Origin: Dugong dugon
Taxonomy: Eukaryota > Chordata > Mammalia > Sirenia > Dugongidae
NCBI GenBank assembly: GCA_030035585.1
Contig: CM057462.1
Location: forward strand, 100,523,234 to 100,587,233
DNA length: 64,000 nucleotides
Direction of reading: 5' to 3'
Made by a program: the position numbers and the translations under genes. The notes below the pieces were generated by a model. That model saw only the letters and a list, made by a program, of their open reading frames with translations, ran no database searches and was not told the origin of the DNA. Positions 11,125 through 22,130 of this stretch are shown in pieces (position 1 is the stretch's first letter; each line of letters starts with the position of its first letter).

Positions 11125-11587
11125 CCTGGGATAAAATAACATCAGACCACAGGCTGAATCTAGGACACAGGATTGTACTAGCCGGATACCAACCTAGGAA
11201 ATGAACACTCAAGGACTATCCAGAACCAAAATAATTACAACAGGGAACCAGAGAGGTTAATCTGTAAATGACAACAGCATCAGAACAGTAAAAGAGGTAA
11301 TAAACTGTATAGTTATAGAACCTTATAATGGAGAAGAAGGCAAGGCGATACCAAGTAATAATTGACTGGTTCAATCCTAGGAAGATAAGGGTAAATTTCA
11401 AGGTAACCACAAAGAAAATTAACAAACCTACTCATCAAAATAAAGAAGAACAACATAAAGTCTCAGTAAAAAGAAAAGAAATTTAAAAAAATCCACAAAC
11501 AAAAGGAATTCAGCACTGGAGAGTAAGGGGAACACAGAAAATATCAGCACCACAAAAAAAAAAAAAAAAAAAAAAAAGCACTACAAA
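11125..11587 (+). other. L1-1 inter-ORF spacer
   Basis: 463 bases between ORF1 and ORF2, partly inflated by a 24-A run at 11554-11577. The sequence is homologous to the spacers of L1-2 and L1-3, so the long spacer is a family trait. It is stop-rich in all frames for the first 270 bases, then has a lysine-rich frame that is interrupted by a stop here. Confidence 0.85.
11554..11577 (+). repeat. A24 homopolymer in L1 spacer
   Basis: Twenty-four A residues just before the ORF2 start. L1-2 has six A (interrupted) and L1-3 has six at the same place, so this is copy-specific expansion. Confidence 0.95.
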
Positions 11588-14500
11588 CTGACGGCAATAA
11601 ACTCATACATATCAATAATTACACTGAATGTAAACGGCATAAATGCACCCATAAAGAGATGGAGAGTGGCACAACGGATAAAAAAAAAAAAAACAGGATC
11701 AATCAATATGCTGTCTACAAGAGACACACCTTAGAAACAAAGATGTAAATTGATTAAAAAACAAAGGATGGAAAAATATATCAAGCAAACAGCTACCAAA
11801 AAAGAGCAGGAGTGGCAATACTAGTCTCAGATAAAATAGACTTTAAAACAAAATCCACCATAAAAGACAAAGAAGAACACTAAATAATGATTAAGGGGAA
11901 GATCCATCATAAAGACATAACCATAATAAACATCTACACACCCAATGACAGGGTTCCAAAATACATAAAACAAACTCTAAAATCACTGAAAAGAGAAATT
12001 GGAAGTTCCACAATAATAGTAGGAGGCTTCAACACACCACTCTCCACAAAGGACAGAACATCTAGAAAGAAACTCAACAAAGATACAGAAGACCTAAAGG
12101 GCACAATCAGCCAACTTGACCACATAGACATATAAAGAACACTCCATTCCAACAGTTGCAAAGTACATATTCTTTTCCAATGCACATGGAAGGTTCTCCA
12201 GAATAGACCACATCTTAGGCCACAGAGCAATCCTCAACAAGATCCAAAATGTTGAGATAATACAAAGTATTTTCCCCAACCACAATGCCATCAAGGTAGA
12301 AATTGACAACAGGAAGAGCAAGGAAACAAAATCAATTACATGGAAACTGAATAGACATCACTGGGTAAGAGAAATCAGAGATGGACTCAACAATGTCCTA
12401 GAATCAAATGAGAATAAAAACACATCATACCAAAACCTTTGGGACACAGCAAAGGCAGTCCTCAGAGGACAATTTATAGCAATAGATGCACACATCAAAA
12501 AAGAAGAAAGGGACGAAATCACAACATTAACTACAGAACTCGAACAAATAGAAAGAGATAGCAAAAAAAGCCCACAGTAACTATAAGAAAGGAAGTAATA
12601 AAGATCAGAAAAGAAATAAATGAAATAGAGAATAGAAAAACAATAGAAAGAATCAACAAAACCAAAAGCTGGTTCTTTGAAAGGATCAACAAAATCGGCA
12701 AACCACTGGCCAGACTGACAAAGGAAAAACAGGACAGCACGCAAATAACCCAGATAAGAAATGAAATGGGGGACATTACAACAGACGCAACTGAAATAAA
12801 AAGGATTATAACAGGGTATTATGAAAAACTATACTACAACAAGTTTGAAAACCTGGAGGAAATAGATAAATCTCTAGAAACACACTACCTAGCCCAACTA
12901 CCACAAAGTGATGTTGAAAATCTAAACAGACCCATAACAAGAGAAGAGATTGGAAAGGTAATTTAAAAAACTCCCAACAAAAAAAAAAAAACCCTGTCCC
13001 AGATGGCTTCACTGGAGAATTCTACCAAACGTTCAGAGAAGGGCTTATACCAGTACTACTCAAACTGTTTCAGAACATAGGAAAGGAAGGGATACTTCCG
13101 AATTCATTTTATGAAGCCAGCATAACCCTGATACCAAAACCAGGCAAAGATGCCACAAAAAAGAAAATCACAAACCAATATCTCTCATGAATACAGATGC
13201 AAAAATTCTCAACAAAATTCTAGCCAACAGAATTCAGCATCATACCAAAAATATAATACACCACAACCAAGATTCATACCAGGTATGCAAGGATGGTTCA
13301 ACATTAGAAAATCAATCAACATAATCCATCACATAAACAAAAGGAAAGAAAAGAATCACATGATTGTCTCAACTGATGCAGAAAAGGCATTGACAAAGTC
13401 CGACACCCATTCCTGATAAAAACTTTTGATAAAATAGGTATAGAAGAGAAATTTCTCAACATAATAAAAGGCATCTATGCAAAACCAACCGCCAACATCA
13501 TTTTTAATGGAGAGAGGCTGAAAACATTCCCCTTGAGAACAGAAACAAGACAAGGATGCCCTTTATCCCCACTCCTATTTAACATTGTGTTGGAAGTCCT
13601 AGCTAGAGCAATAAGGCAAGAAAAGTGTAAATTGGTAATGAAGAAGTTAAACTGTCCCTGTTTGCAGATAATATGATGCTATGCCTAGAAAACTCTAAAG
13701 ACTCCATGAGAAAACTACTGGAACTAATAGAAAGATTCAGCAGAGTAGCAGGATACAAGATAAACATACAAAAATCAGTTGGATTCCTATACACCAATAA
13801 AGAGAACGATGAAAAGGAAATCAGGAAAACAATATCATTTATAATAGTTCCTAAAATAATAAAATACTTAGGAATAAATCTAACCAGGGATGTAAAAGAC
13901 CTATACAAAGAAAACTAAAAAACACTACTGCAAGAAACTACATAAACAGAAAAAGTCACCATGCTCATGGATAGGTGGACTCAACATTGTAAAAATGACA
14001 ATTGTACCCAAAGCAATTTACAAAGGCAATGCAATACCGATCCAAATAGCAACAACATTCTTTAAAGAGATAGAAAAACTAATCATTAACTTATATGGAA
14101 ATGGAAGAGGCCCCCAGATAAGTAAAGCTCTGTTGAAGAAGAATAAACTAGGAGGACTCGCACTACCTGACTTCAGAAGCTACTATTCAGCTATGGTAGT
14201 CAAAACAGCCTGGTACTGGTAAAACGACAGATACATTGACCAATGGAACAGAATTGAGAACCCAGATGTAAATCCATCCACCTATGGCCACCTGATCTTC
14301 GACAAGGGCCCAAAGTCCATCAAATGGGGGAAAAGACAGTCTTTTTAATAAATGGTGCTGTCAAAACTGAATGTTCATTTGCAAAAAAATGAAACAGGAC
14401 CCATACCTCACACCATACACAAAAACTAATTCAAAATGGATCAAAGATCTAACCTTAAAGCCCAAAACTATAAACTTCATAGAAGAAAAAATAGGATCCA

Positions 14501-15377
14501 CGCTAGAGGCCCTGATGGACAGCATTAACAGGATACAAAGCATAACTAACAACACACAAGCTCCAGAAGATAAACTAGATGTCTGGGATCTTCTAAAAAT
14601 TAAACACTTATGCTCATCAAAAGACTTCACCAAAAGAGTAAAAAGAGAACCTACAGACTGGGAAAAAATTTTTGGAGAGTACAAGTCAGACAAAGGTCTA
14701 ATATCTAAAATCTATAAGAAAATCCAACACCTCTACAACAAAAAGACAAATAAATCCAATTAAAAAATGGGCAAAGGAAATGAACAGACACTTCACCAAC
14801 GAAGACATTCAAGCAGCCAACAGACACATGAGGAAATGCTCACCATCACTAGCCATTAGAGAAATGCAAATAAAAACCACAATGAGATACCACCTCACCC
14901 CGTCATTACTGGCATGAATCAAAAACACTGGAAATAACAAATGTTGGAGAGGCTGCAGGGAGATTGGAACTCTTACGCACTGCTGGTGGGAATGCGTAAT
15001 GATACAACCATTTTGGAAAATGATATGGCGCTTCCTTAGAAAGCTAGAAATAGAAATACCATATGGTCCATCAATCCCACTCCTAGGAATATATCCTAGA
15101 GAAATAAAAGCCATCACACGAATAGAGATATGTACACACCCATGTTCATGGCAGCTCTGTTTACAATAGCAAAAGATGGAAACAACCTAGATGCCCATCA
15201 ATGGATGAATGGATGACCAAACTATGGTACATACACACAATGGAATATTATGCAATGATAAACAACAATGATGAATCTGTGAAGCATCTCATAAGATGGA
15301 TGAAACTGGAGGACATTATGCTGAGTGAAATAAGTCCATCACAAAAGGACAAATATTGTATGAGACCTCTACTGTAA
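11588..15377 (+). pseudogene. L1-1 ORF2 (endonuclease/reverse transcriptase), dead
   Basis: ORF2 protein nicks target DNA with an APE-type endonuclease and copies L1 RNA by reverse transcription. The start ATG seen in L1-2 and L1-3 is CTG here. An A run (11681-11693) shifts the frame. In the endonuclease the GDFNTP motif reads GGFNTP (codon 12025-12027), losing a catalytic Asp, and a TAA stop follows at 12133. The RT motif FADD reads FADN (codon 13670-13672). There is a 1-base deletion in RT motif A (13390-13391) and about 17 bases are missing near 13625. The C-terminal CCHC knuckle (C-x3-C-x7-H-x4-C, about 14942-14995) is still intact. Expected intact length is about 1,270 residues. Confidence 0.93.
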
Positions 15378-16633
15378 AAGCTCATGAAAAAGTATACACA
15401 CAAACAGAAACCACCTTTGTTGGTTACGAGAGATGAGAGGGGTCAGGGGGAAACTAAATAGACAATAGACAAGTGCTAACTTTGGTGAAGGGTAAGATAG
15501 TACACAATACTGGGGAAGCCAGCACAACTTGTACAAGGAAAGGTCATGGAAGTTCCATAGACACATCCGAGCTCCCTGAGGGACTGAATTGCTGGGTGGA
15601 GGGCTGTGGGGACCATGGTCTGAGGAACATCTAGCTCAATTGGCATAACATAGTTTATAAAGACAATGTTCTACATTCTACGTTGGTGAGTAGCGTCTGG
15701 GGTCTTAAAAACCTATGAGCAGCCATCTAAGATAATCCACTCTTCTCACCCCTTCAGGAGCAAGCGAGAATGAAGAGAACAGGGTACAAGGAAAAGATTA
15801 GTCCAAAGGACTAATGGACCACAACTACCACGGCCTCTGCCAGACTGAGTCCAGTACAACCAGATGGTGCCCGGTTACCACCACTGACTGCTCTGACAGG
15901 GATCACAACAGAGGGTCCTGGACAGAGCTGGAGAAGGATGTAGAATAAAATTCTAACTCACAAAAAAAGACCAATTTTACTGGCCTGACAGAGTGGAGAA
16001 ACACCTAGAGTATGGCCCCCGGACACCCTTTTAGCTCAGTGGTGAAGTCACTCCCCAAGTTCACCGTTCAGCCAGGGATTGGACAACCCCATAAAACAAA
16101 ATAGGACTAATGAGGCACAGCAGTCTAGGGACAAGGACTAAAAGGCAGGAGAGGACAGGAAAGCTGGTGATAGAGAACCCAAGGTTGAGAAGGGACAGTG
16201 TTGACATGTCGTGGGGTTCTAACCATTGTCATAGAGCAATATGTGTACTGTTTAATGAGAAACTATTTGTTCTAAACCTTTAGCTGAGGTAGAAAAAAAA
16301 ATTATCAATGTGAAATAAAATTGACAACAGCAACTCAAAAGGTTTGATGGAAAGCCTAGGGGACAGTGAGTTGAAGATAATGGTGATGGAATAATTTGGA
16401 AAAGGATAGTGAGAATAGCTGCACAACTGGAAGAATGTAATCAATGTCATTGAATTGTATATGTAGAAATGTTTGAAATGGTGTATCGTTTCACAAAAAA
16501 AAAAAAAAAGGCCCTTCAAGGTCGAGAAGGGAGAGTATTGACATGTCATGTGGTTGTTAACCAATGTCATAAAACAATATGTGTACTGACTGTTTAATGA
16601 GAAACTGTTTGCTCTATAAACCTTAGAAAAAAA
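15378..16633 (+). other. L1-1 3' UTR with duplicated tail
   Basis: About 1.25 kb after the ORF2 stop. The last part carries the tail module twice: about 16185-16291 and about 16516-16627 (both have 'gtgtactg', 'taatgagaaact', 'ttgttct'/'ttgctct'). Between them lies a segment like an older L1 3' end ('aatgtcattgaattgtatatg') with an A run at about 16495-16509. L1-2 has the same arrangement; L1-3 has one tail. Confidence 0.85.
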
Positions 16634-16650
16634 AAGAATACTGAAAATTT
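16634..16650 (+). repeat. 17-bp target-site duplication, right copy of L1-1
   Basis: Perfect copy of 8533-8549, adjoining the A-rich 3' end. Confidence 0.97.
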
Positions 16651-16784
16651 TTGTATATTGTTAACTCCACACATATGCTTTGCAAGGCTAACTTACAAAT
16701 AAACTGGTCACAGATAAGACTAGCGCAGAAGGTGATAATGTTTAGCTACATCCATTGCTATTATTGTTAAAGTCTTCCATTTGC

Positions 16785-16849
16785 TTTTTTATTCATTCAT
16801 TCACTCATTCATTCCTTTATTTACTCATTCAAATTACAAACAAACATGA
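16785..16849 (-). mobile_element. L2 LINE 3' terminus, first part
   Basis: 'attcattcattcactcattc' and following bases are the reverse of the L2 3' terminal repeat. L2 text appears to resume at about 17597 after an inserted LTR-like element. Confidence 0.5.
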
Positions 16850-17580
16850 TAGGTGCTCGAGAGGAGCAAATCCTTTGGACAAAACAGGCAGCCATGGTTT
16901 TCTCCGTTCCCTTCCCTGCTGGCTTCTTTAGGCCTCAAAACAAACCATCACCCCACTAAGGCCTGATATTTGTTAGCGGGGTTAAAAAGATACAACTCTG
17001 GCCTTATCACACCCTATCCTCAGGACGTCAGGGGGTCATGGCTCAGTAGGATGTTTGTTAGCAGGGTTCAAAAGATACAACTAGTCACTTAGGCTGGTGA
17101 TATAAAATAGCTGGAAGAGGAAGTTTTCTGAGTCGCCTCAGCTATGGTGCAGGTGGCGCCCACATAATGTAAGCTTACAGTCCACCGAAATGTATCTATT
17201 GGCCTGGGGGAGACCAGCAGGAGGTAGGGTCCCATTTAAGTCCTTCACCCATGGCACAAAGTGGGGCGTGCAAGAAGAGTCATCATCTCTGCCCAGACAG
17301 CTTGTGAAGGGGACTGCTCATTATGGAACTTTTCTGGCTGTATGCTGTCTGATTTTTGTAATAAAAGCTACTTTCCATGTGCTAACGTGTATTCAGGCTC
17401 TGATCAGAAGGATGTGATGTTTATGGAGCAATCCATATTAGTTATTGGTGTCCTTTTTCTAATGGCCTCCTGGTTATCTAGAATTTGGGTACAACCTGGG
17501 AACACCGTGCAGATATGGCATGTTGTCTTACAGTTACAGCGTGGTCGAGCAGGACGCATTGTCCTACAGTGCTCAATCAA
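16850..17580 (+). mobile_element. Probable solo LTR of an endogenous retrovirus
   Basis: A ~730-bp block interrupts an L2. It has a TATA-like box at 17102-17108 (tataaaata region) and an AATAAA signal at about 17359-17364, as an LTR in plus orientation would. A possible 6-bp target duplication 'gtgctc' lies at 16854-16859 and about 17569-17574, but with it the ends would not be canonical TG...CA, so the boundaries are approximate. No internal retroviral genes are present. I cannot name the family. Confidence 0.5.
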
Positions 17581-17596
17581 TTTTTTTTTTTTTAAA

Positions 17597-17745
17597 TGAA
17601 TGAAAGAGGAGAGATTTACTAAAAAATCTACTATATTCTGAGTACAGTTCTAGGTACTAGCAAAAAAAAAAAAAAAAAAGAAGAAGAAGAAGAAGAAGTT
17701 TTTGCCCGTGTGGAGCTTAGAGTCTAGCAGGGGATACATATGTGA
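17597..17745 (-). mobile_element. L2 LINE 3' region, second part
   Basis: 'aaatgaatgaaag', 'gagtacagttctaggtacta' and 'tggagcttagagtctagcag' follow the order of L2 read in reverse. An A18 and (GAA)n run interrupts it at 17662-17698. Confidence 0.65.
17662..17698 (+). repeat. A18 plus (GAA)n simple repeat
   Basis: Eighteen A followed by about six GAA units, inside an L2 fragment. Confidence 0.95.
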
Positions 17746-18555
17746 GTACCCAGACAAAATGCAATGCGGTAACTGTGTATCTCTGAAAGTACAAAGGAAG
17801 AGGTATCCTGTGAATGTGTCTACACAAACACTCAGTTATGTTGCCTACCCACAAAACACAGTTTCTTTGCTACCAAATCTGGGTCATCAAGTCCTACATC
17901 CGGTTTCTTGCTAGTAACAAATACCTGTGCAGGCCTAAGGAACAGGATCTGCTTAATCTTTAAGTCTAAGTTACTACCCAACTTTCTGGATCCTTCACCA
18001 GCCAAGTAATTATTTGGGCTCAGAAGGATACCCCTGAAGGAATTTTCTGGGTCTTTAAGGAATATCACTATGCCTGTCAAAATGGACATTCATGGAATAC
18101 AGGAGCCAGCAGATGGAGGAAAGGGGAGCTGCAAAGGTAGAAACTTCAGTGGGATGAACACACACCCAGCATCGCTATAGTGCATGGCTTCTCGTTAGTA
18201 GAATATTTTATATCTGGAACATAGGCTGCTTTGGCCTATAAGCCTTAGTTTGCTTTAGGGTAGCAGTAAAATGTCTGGAGTTAGAACTGTCTACTGGCTT
18301 CCTGTGTATGTGACAAATGCATGATTAACTGTATCCTATGTATGCTGTCATGCAAAGCTGTAGTCAGCAGTGATCTTAAGACATGAGGACTCATACCTAA
18401 GTAAACTTATCTGTGCTTGAAAGTATGTTTGGGCCGACCAGGCCACTACCACTGCTTCAATGCCTTTGGTGCCCTCCGTTAGCTTTGCTGAGGTGCAGCA
18501 GGTATTAACACTTAGTAACAATGTCCTATAAAATCTACTTTCCCTTCCATATTGT
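17746..18555. other. No recognised feature
   Basis: No repeat or gene identified. Open frames under 90 codons on either strand look like chance. Confidence 0.4.
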
Positions 18556-18710
18556 GGGATTGTTGGTGGGGCAATGGTTAAGAGCTCAGCTGCTAATCAT
18601 AAAGGTCAACAGTTCAAATCCACCAGCTGCTCCTTGGAAACCCTATGGAGCAGTTCTACTCTGTCCTATAGGGTTGCTATGAGTTGGAATCAACTCGATG
18701 CCTACTAATT
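18556..18710 (+). mobile_element. AfroSINE, short subtype
   Basis: 'ttggtggggcaatggttaag', 'aggtcaacagttcaaatcc', 'ccttggaaaccctatggag', 'gttgctatgagttggaatc', ending before a T-rich run at 18712-18740. Lacks the internal segment of the long form. Confidence 0.93.
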
Positions 18711-18744
18711 TGTTTGTTTTTTTTTGTTTTTTTTTTTGGTTTTC

Positions 18745-19240
18745 CCTTTCGTGGCCCAGTGAAGGTACCCTGAGTAAGCTTTGTAAGGGAAGGCGTTAGC
18801 CTCCCTATCTCTACCAATGTCCCCTCAAGCCATCACAAATAAATTAAGAAGAAATAAAGTGTTTGCTATGTAAATACAAATTCAGAGGACAAAATACAAC
18901 AAAAAAAATCCAGCTGACCTACTAGCTTCTCGCCTTTTACCAGCCAAATGCATCACCTAATCCCCTACTATGTTGACATTCTGGAGTCACCACTGTTGTG
19001 ACAGTGTGGGAATATGGCTAAAAGCATAGTATCTGAAGTAAAAACAGCACCTCTCTCACAGTTAACTGTGAAGATCAAGTAACTCAGTCATGTATTAATA
19101 TAGTTATTGGTACATATTAAGTGATTAGTAAATATTATCATTATTATTAGTTATGAAAATAATTATCATTGTTACTTTTTTATTGCTAACACCATGAAAC
19201 TTGCCTACTTAAAAAACCCTTCTGTGGTACCCAGTAAAAA
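18745..19240. other. No recognised feature
   Basis: Nothing I can name. Confidence 0.4.
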
Positions 19241-19795
19241 ATCCAAACTCCCGAGTTCTTTATAATCTGGCTCCAAGTTACCTTTCTTTCAGCCTTCATC
19301 TCCTACTGGACGCTGCCATACACCCTGTACTTTTGCTATTATGGCCAACTTGCCATTTCTCAGATTCCATATGTTTTACTTTCCCTATCTTTGCCTTGAA
19401 AACCCTCTGGAGCACAGTTCTACTCTGTAACACACGGGGTCACCATGAATAGAAATTGACTCAAAGGTAACTGGTTTTGTTTTGTCCTTTTTTGTCTTTG
19501 CTCTTGCTGTTCTCACTTCTTTGTGTGCCCTTGAACAGTCTCTACTAGAAAACTCCTAGCCATTTTTTAATATCTTATAGTTCAGTGGCATCTCCTTTGT
19601 GAAGTTTTCCCTGACCCTCACCGTAGGGAAAAATAGTCACCAATGTATTAGTGTTATTTATAGATATTGGTGTTTCCTCTATTAGACTACAAGACCCTCC
19701 AGATGCTGACTATGTAATTCATCTTTATTTTTCTGGTGCCCACTGCAGAACAGGACATGTGCTAAGTGCTAAGTAAATATTTATTGGAAAAAGTA
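19241..19795 (+). mobile_element. L2 LINE 3' region
   Basis: Landmarks in L2 order: 'ataatctggctccaagttac', 'cttcatctcctactgg', 'ctcttgctgttctcacttc', 'tgtgaagttttccctgaccc', 'tagactacaagaccctcc' and the terminal 'taagtaaatatttattgg'. It is interrupted at 19395 by a truncated AfroSINE. Confidence 0.75.
19395..19494 (+). mobile_element. AfroSINE, 5'-truncated, in L2
   Basis: Starts at 'ttgaaaaccctctggagc' and keeps only the tail ('ggggtcaccatgaatagaaa'). The heptamer 'tctttgc' at 19388-19394 and 19495-19501 is a likely TSD, and removing the insert rejoins the L2 text. Confidence 0.85.
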
Positions 19796-19861
19796 TTAAA
19801 AATTATAAAACATTCTTACATAGATAATGCTTTCAAAAGTTCTGGGAAGAAGCTAAGGCAA

Positions 19862-20080
19862 AGTAGAATAGCGTAATGGTTAAAAACAGGCGCTAGAGGA
19901 GGATGATAAGTGACTAGTGACTTGTGCCTGTAGAACCTTGAACAAATTGTATAATCTCTCTGAGCCTCATTTACTGCTTCTATAAAATTGGGATAATATT
20001 CATACCTATTAATAAATGAGATAATGCATCTAAAATGCTTATAACTGTGTCTGGCACATGCTAAAGAATACAACCACTCT
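19862..20080 (+). mobile_element. MIR SINE
   Basis: Nearly complete MIR order: 'agaatagcgtaatggttaaa', 'aaccttgaacaaattg', 'tctgagcctcatttactgc', 'gggataatattcatacct', 'gtgtctggcacatgctaaag'. A further MIR-like tail ('aatcacatggctagccaaag') lies at about 20125-20190. Confidence 0.8.
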
Positions 20081-20539
20081 TTTCAATCACTATACAGATC
20101 ATCAAAGATATTGAGTGGTTCATGTAAAATCACATGGCTAGCCAAAGACAGATCTGAGATAAATCTTGGACTGTCTGATTACTACTCCAGTTATCTTTCT
20201 GTTCTAACATAACCTATTCCTCCTAGGAATATTAATGAAGAGAATATAAGTTAGAGACTGAAGAGAATTTTCCATTGCTTTGCTAGTGCTAATGCATATA
20301 AGGTGAAGATAAGGAACAAATATAGTGTTGGCTTTCTTGATTAATTCTAAGCTAAACTGTACTTTGATACCCAGACTGTAGAACACCATTGTGTAAATAC
20401 TATCATAAAAAAAAAAAAAAAACTTATACTTTGAGTTTATATAACTTTCCTTTCCTTCAGAGAGCTCAGTGTTTTCTCGTGATACTTCATTTGTCTTCTC
20501 TGCTATATAAGAATGGTATTACTACCATTTTACATTATT

Positions 20540-20655
20540 TCATTCATTCGATAAACATTTAAATGTTGCTTACCACATGCTAGCATTGGGTTAGGTGCTA
20601 GAGATACAAAAATGAATGAGATTGTAACTCTGCTCTTGACTATTAAGTCTAGGTG
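20540..20655 (-). mobile_element. L2 LINE 3' end
   Basis: 'tcattcattcgataaacatt', 'taggtgctagagatacaaaa', then 'tctgctcttgac': L2 3' end in reverse. An AfroSINE follows directly. Confidence 0.6.
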
Positions 20656-20667
20656 AGGAGACTGACA

Positions 20668-20875
20668 AGGAACTCTGGTGGCACAGTGGTTAACAGCTTG
20701 ACTGCTAACCAAAAGGTCGGTGGTTTGAATCCACAAGTTTCTCTGCCAGAGGAAGATGTGGCAGTCCGCCTCCCTAAAGATTTACAGCCTTGGAAACCCT
20801 ATGGGACAGTTCTGCTCTGTCCTGTAGGGTTGCTATGAGTCAAAATTGACTTGATGCGAGTGGGTTTGGTTTTTG
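20668..20875 (+). mobile_element. AfroSINE, long form, 13-bp TSD
   Basis: Well-preserved: head 'ggaactctggtggcacagtg', 'gctaaccaaaaggtcggtgg', long middle ('agaggaagatgtggcagtcc'), then 'tggaaaccctatgggacag' and the tail 'gacttgatgcgagtgggttt'. Flanked by perfect 'gaggagactgaca' at 20655-20667 and 20876-20888. Confidence 0.96.
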
Positions 20876-20889
20876 GAGGAGACTGACAT

Positions 20890-21175
20890 GAAGGAAACAA
20901 TAGCCACTCAAACCAGTAAGTCTTATCATTGTGATGTTTGCAGTAGAAGCTCACAGCAGCAGGAGCATGGGAGACTTGCTTAGGGACAATGGAGCTGGAA
21001 GAGAGAATTTAGAGCCAGGTCTGGAAGTGATGAAATTTTGAGTTTATTCTATAGACCAGTGGTCTGTAAACATTTTGATCACACGCTCCTGCTCAGAAAA
21101 AAACTGTTTTGTGCACTCACACTTAATATATCTTTAATACATTTTGAAATAAATTATATACAGATGTGTTGTTAT
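20890..21175. other. No recognised feature
   Basis: Under 300 bases. The part around 21050-21120 ('gaccagtggtctgtaaacat') may be a small hAT fossil start, but is too short to call. Confidence 0.3.
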
Positions 21176-21180
21176 TGTTG

Positions 21181-21345
21181 AGGAGAGGCTGGGTGGTGTA
21201 AATGATTAATAACTGGACTACTAGCCAAATAGTTGGCAGTTTGAACCCACCCACAGGCACCTCAGAAGACCTGACAGTCTTCTTCCGAAAGGTCACAGCC
21301 TTAAAAACTCTATGGAGCAGTTTTACTCTTGAGTTGATGACAGCT
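21181..21345 (+). mobile_element. AfroSINE, long form, 3'-shortened (arm 1 of inverted pair)
   Basis: 'ggctgggtggtgtaaatgat', 'agttggcagtttgaacccac', 'aggcacctcagaagacctg', 'ctctatggagcagttttac' and a degraded tail. It abuts an AfroSINE in the opposite orientation. Confidence 0.9.
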
Positions 21346-21349
21346 AACA

Positions 21350-21548
21350 TAGCAAGGTCAAGTCAATTCTGACTCATGGAGACCCCATGTGTGAAGAGTA
21401 GGACCGCACTTCATGGAGTTTCAAGGCTGTGACCTTTTGAAAGGAGATCACCAGACCTGTCTTCTGAGGTGCCTCTGGGTGGGTTTGAACCACCAACCTT
21501 TCTGTTAATAGTCCAGTGCTTAATCATTTGTGCCACCCAGGGACTCCT
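21350..21548 (-). mobile_element. AfroSINE, long form (arm 2 of inverted pair)
   Basis: Minus-strand copy with tail 'tcaagtcaattctgactcat', the long middle and head complement 'tttgtgccacccagggactc'. It is head-out relative to its neighbour at 21181-21345, so one transcript would hold both strands of the SINE. Confidence 0.92.
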
Positions 21549-21619
21549 ATATACATGTTTAACTGCTAATATGTTATGGTTTGAATTTTTGCCTATTTTG
21601 TGTTACAATAATTTTCTTC

Positions 21620-22130
21620 CAGGTATATTCTTGAAAGTTGTGCATGTAGACCAAGAGAATGTACAATACTATCTATGTAAGCACCGTCCATAATAGCAAA
21701 ACTTGGGAGGCACCCAAATGTCCATCAAAAAGAGGGTGGATAAATATTTGTGATGTATTCACATTACATAAAATTATTCTGCAGTAAAAATGAGTGACCT
21801 ACATCTTCAGACAACAATACGAATCAATCTTAAAAACATAAGATTGAATGAAAAAGAAAGCTACAAAGACCAAATGCAGTATGATACTACCTTTATAAAG
21901 TTCAAGAACAAACTAAATAATATATTATTTCTAAAATACATATGCAGTAAGACTATGAAGAATCAATGGAATTATAAAAAACAAAATTCACCTTGAGTCA
22001 AGGTGAGCCAGTGGAAGCAAGAGGAGGAAAGAGATGGAAACAAAGGTACAAAGGACAGTTCTGGCAATGTTCTACAACTTATTATGCTTTATAACTTACT
22101 TGTATGTTATATTCTTTAGTAAAGAATAAT
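21620..22130 (+). mobile_element. Old L1 (L1M-like) 3' end
   Basis: 'ccataatagcaaaacttggg', 'cacccaaatgtccatc', 'gtggataaatatttgtgatg', 'gcagtaaaaatgagtgacct' and 'ctttataaagttcaag' follow the typical end of L1 ORF2 and 3' UTR. Fossil, not coding. Confidence 0.7.

Larger units (their letters stand above)
8550..16633 (+). mobile_element. L1-1: full-length L1 LINE (afrotherian type)
   Basis: An 8.08-kb autonomous-type non-LTR retrotransposon with 5' UTR (8550-10147), ORF1 (10148-11124), a long spacer, ORF2 (about 11588-15377) and 3' UTR ending in a short A run. The 17-bp perfect TSD and intact 5' end show a complete insertion by target-primed reverse transcription. Collinear with L1-2 and L1-3. 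Both ORFs are broken, and both endonuclease and RT have lost a key Asp, so this copy cannot move itself. The TSD is perfect although the ORFs are decayed, so the insertion is of intermediate rather than very recent age. Confidence 0.97.
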
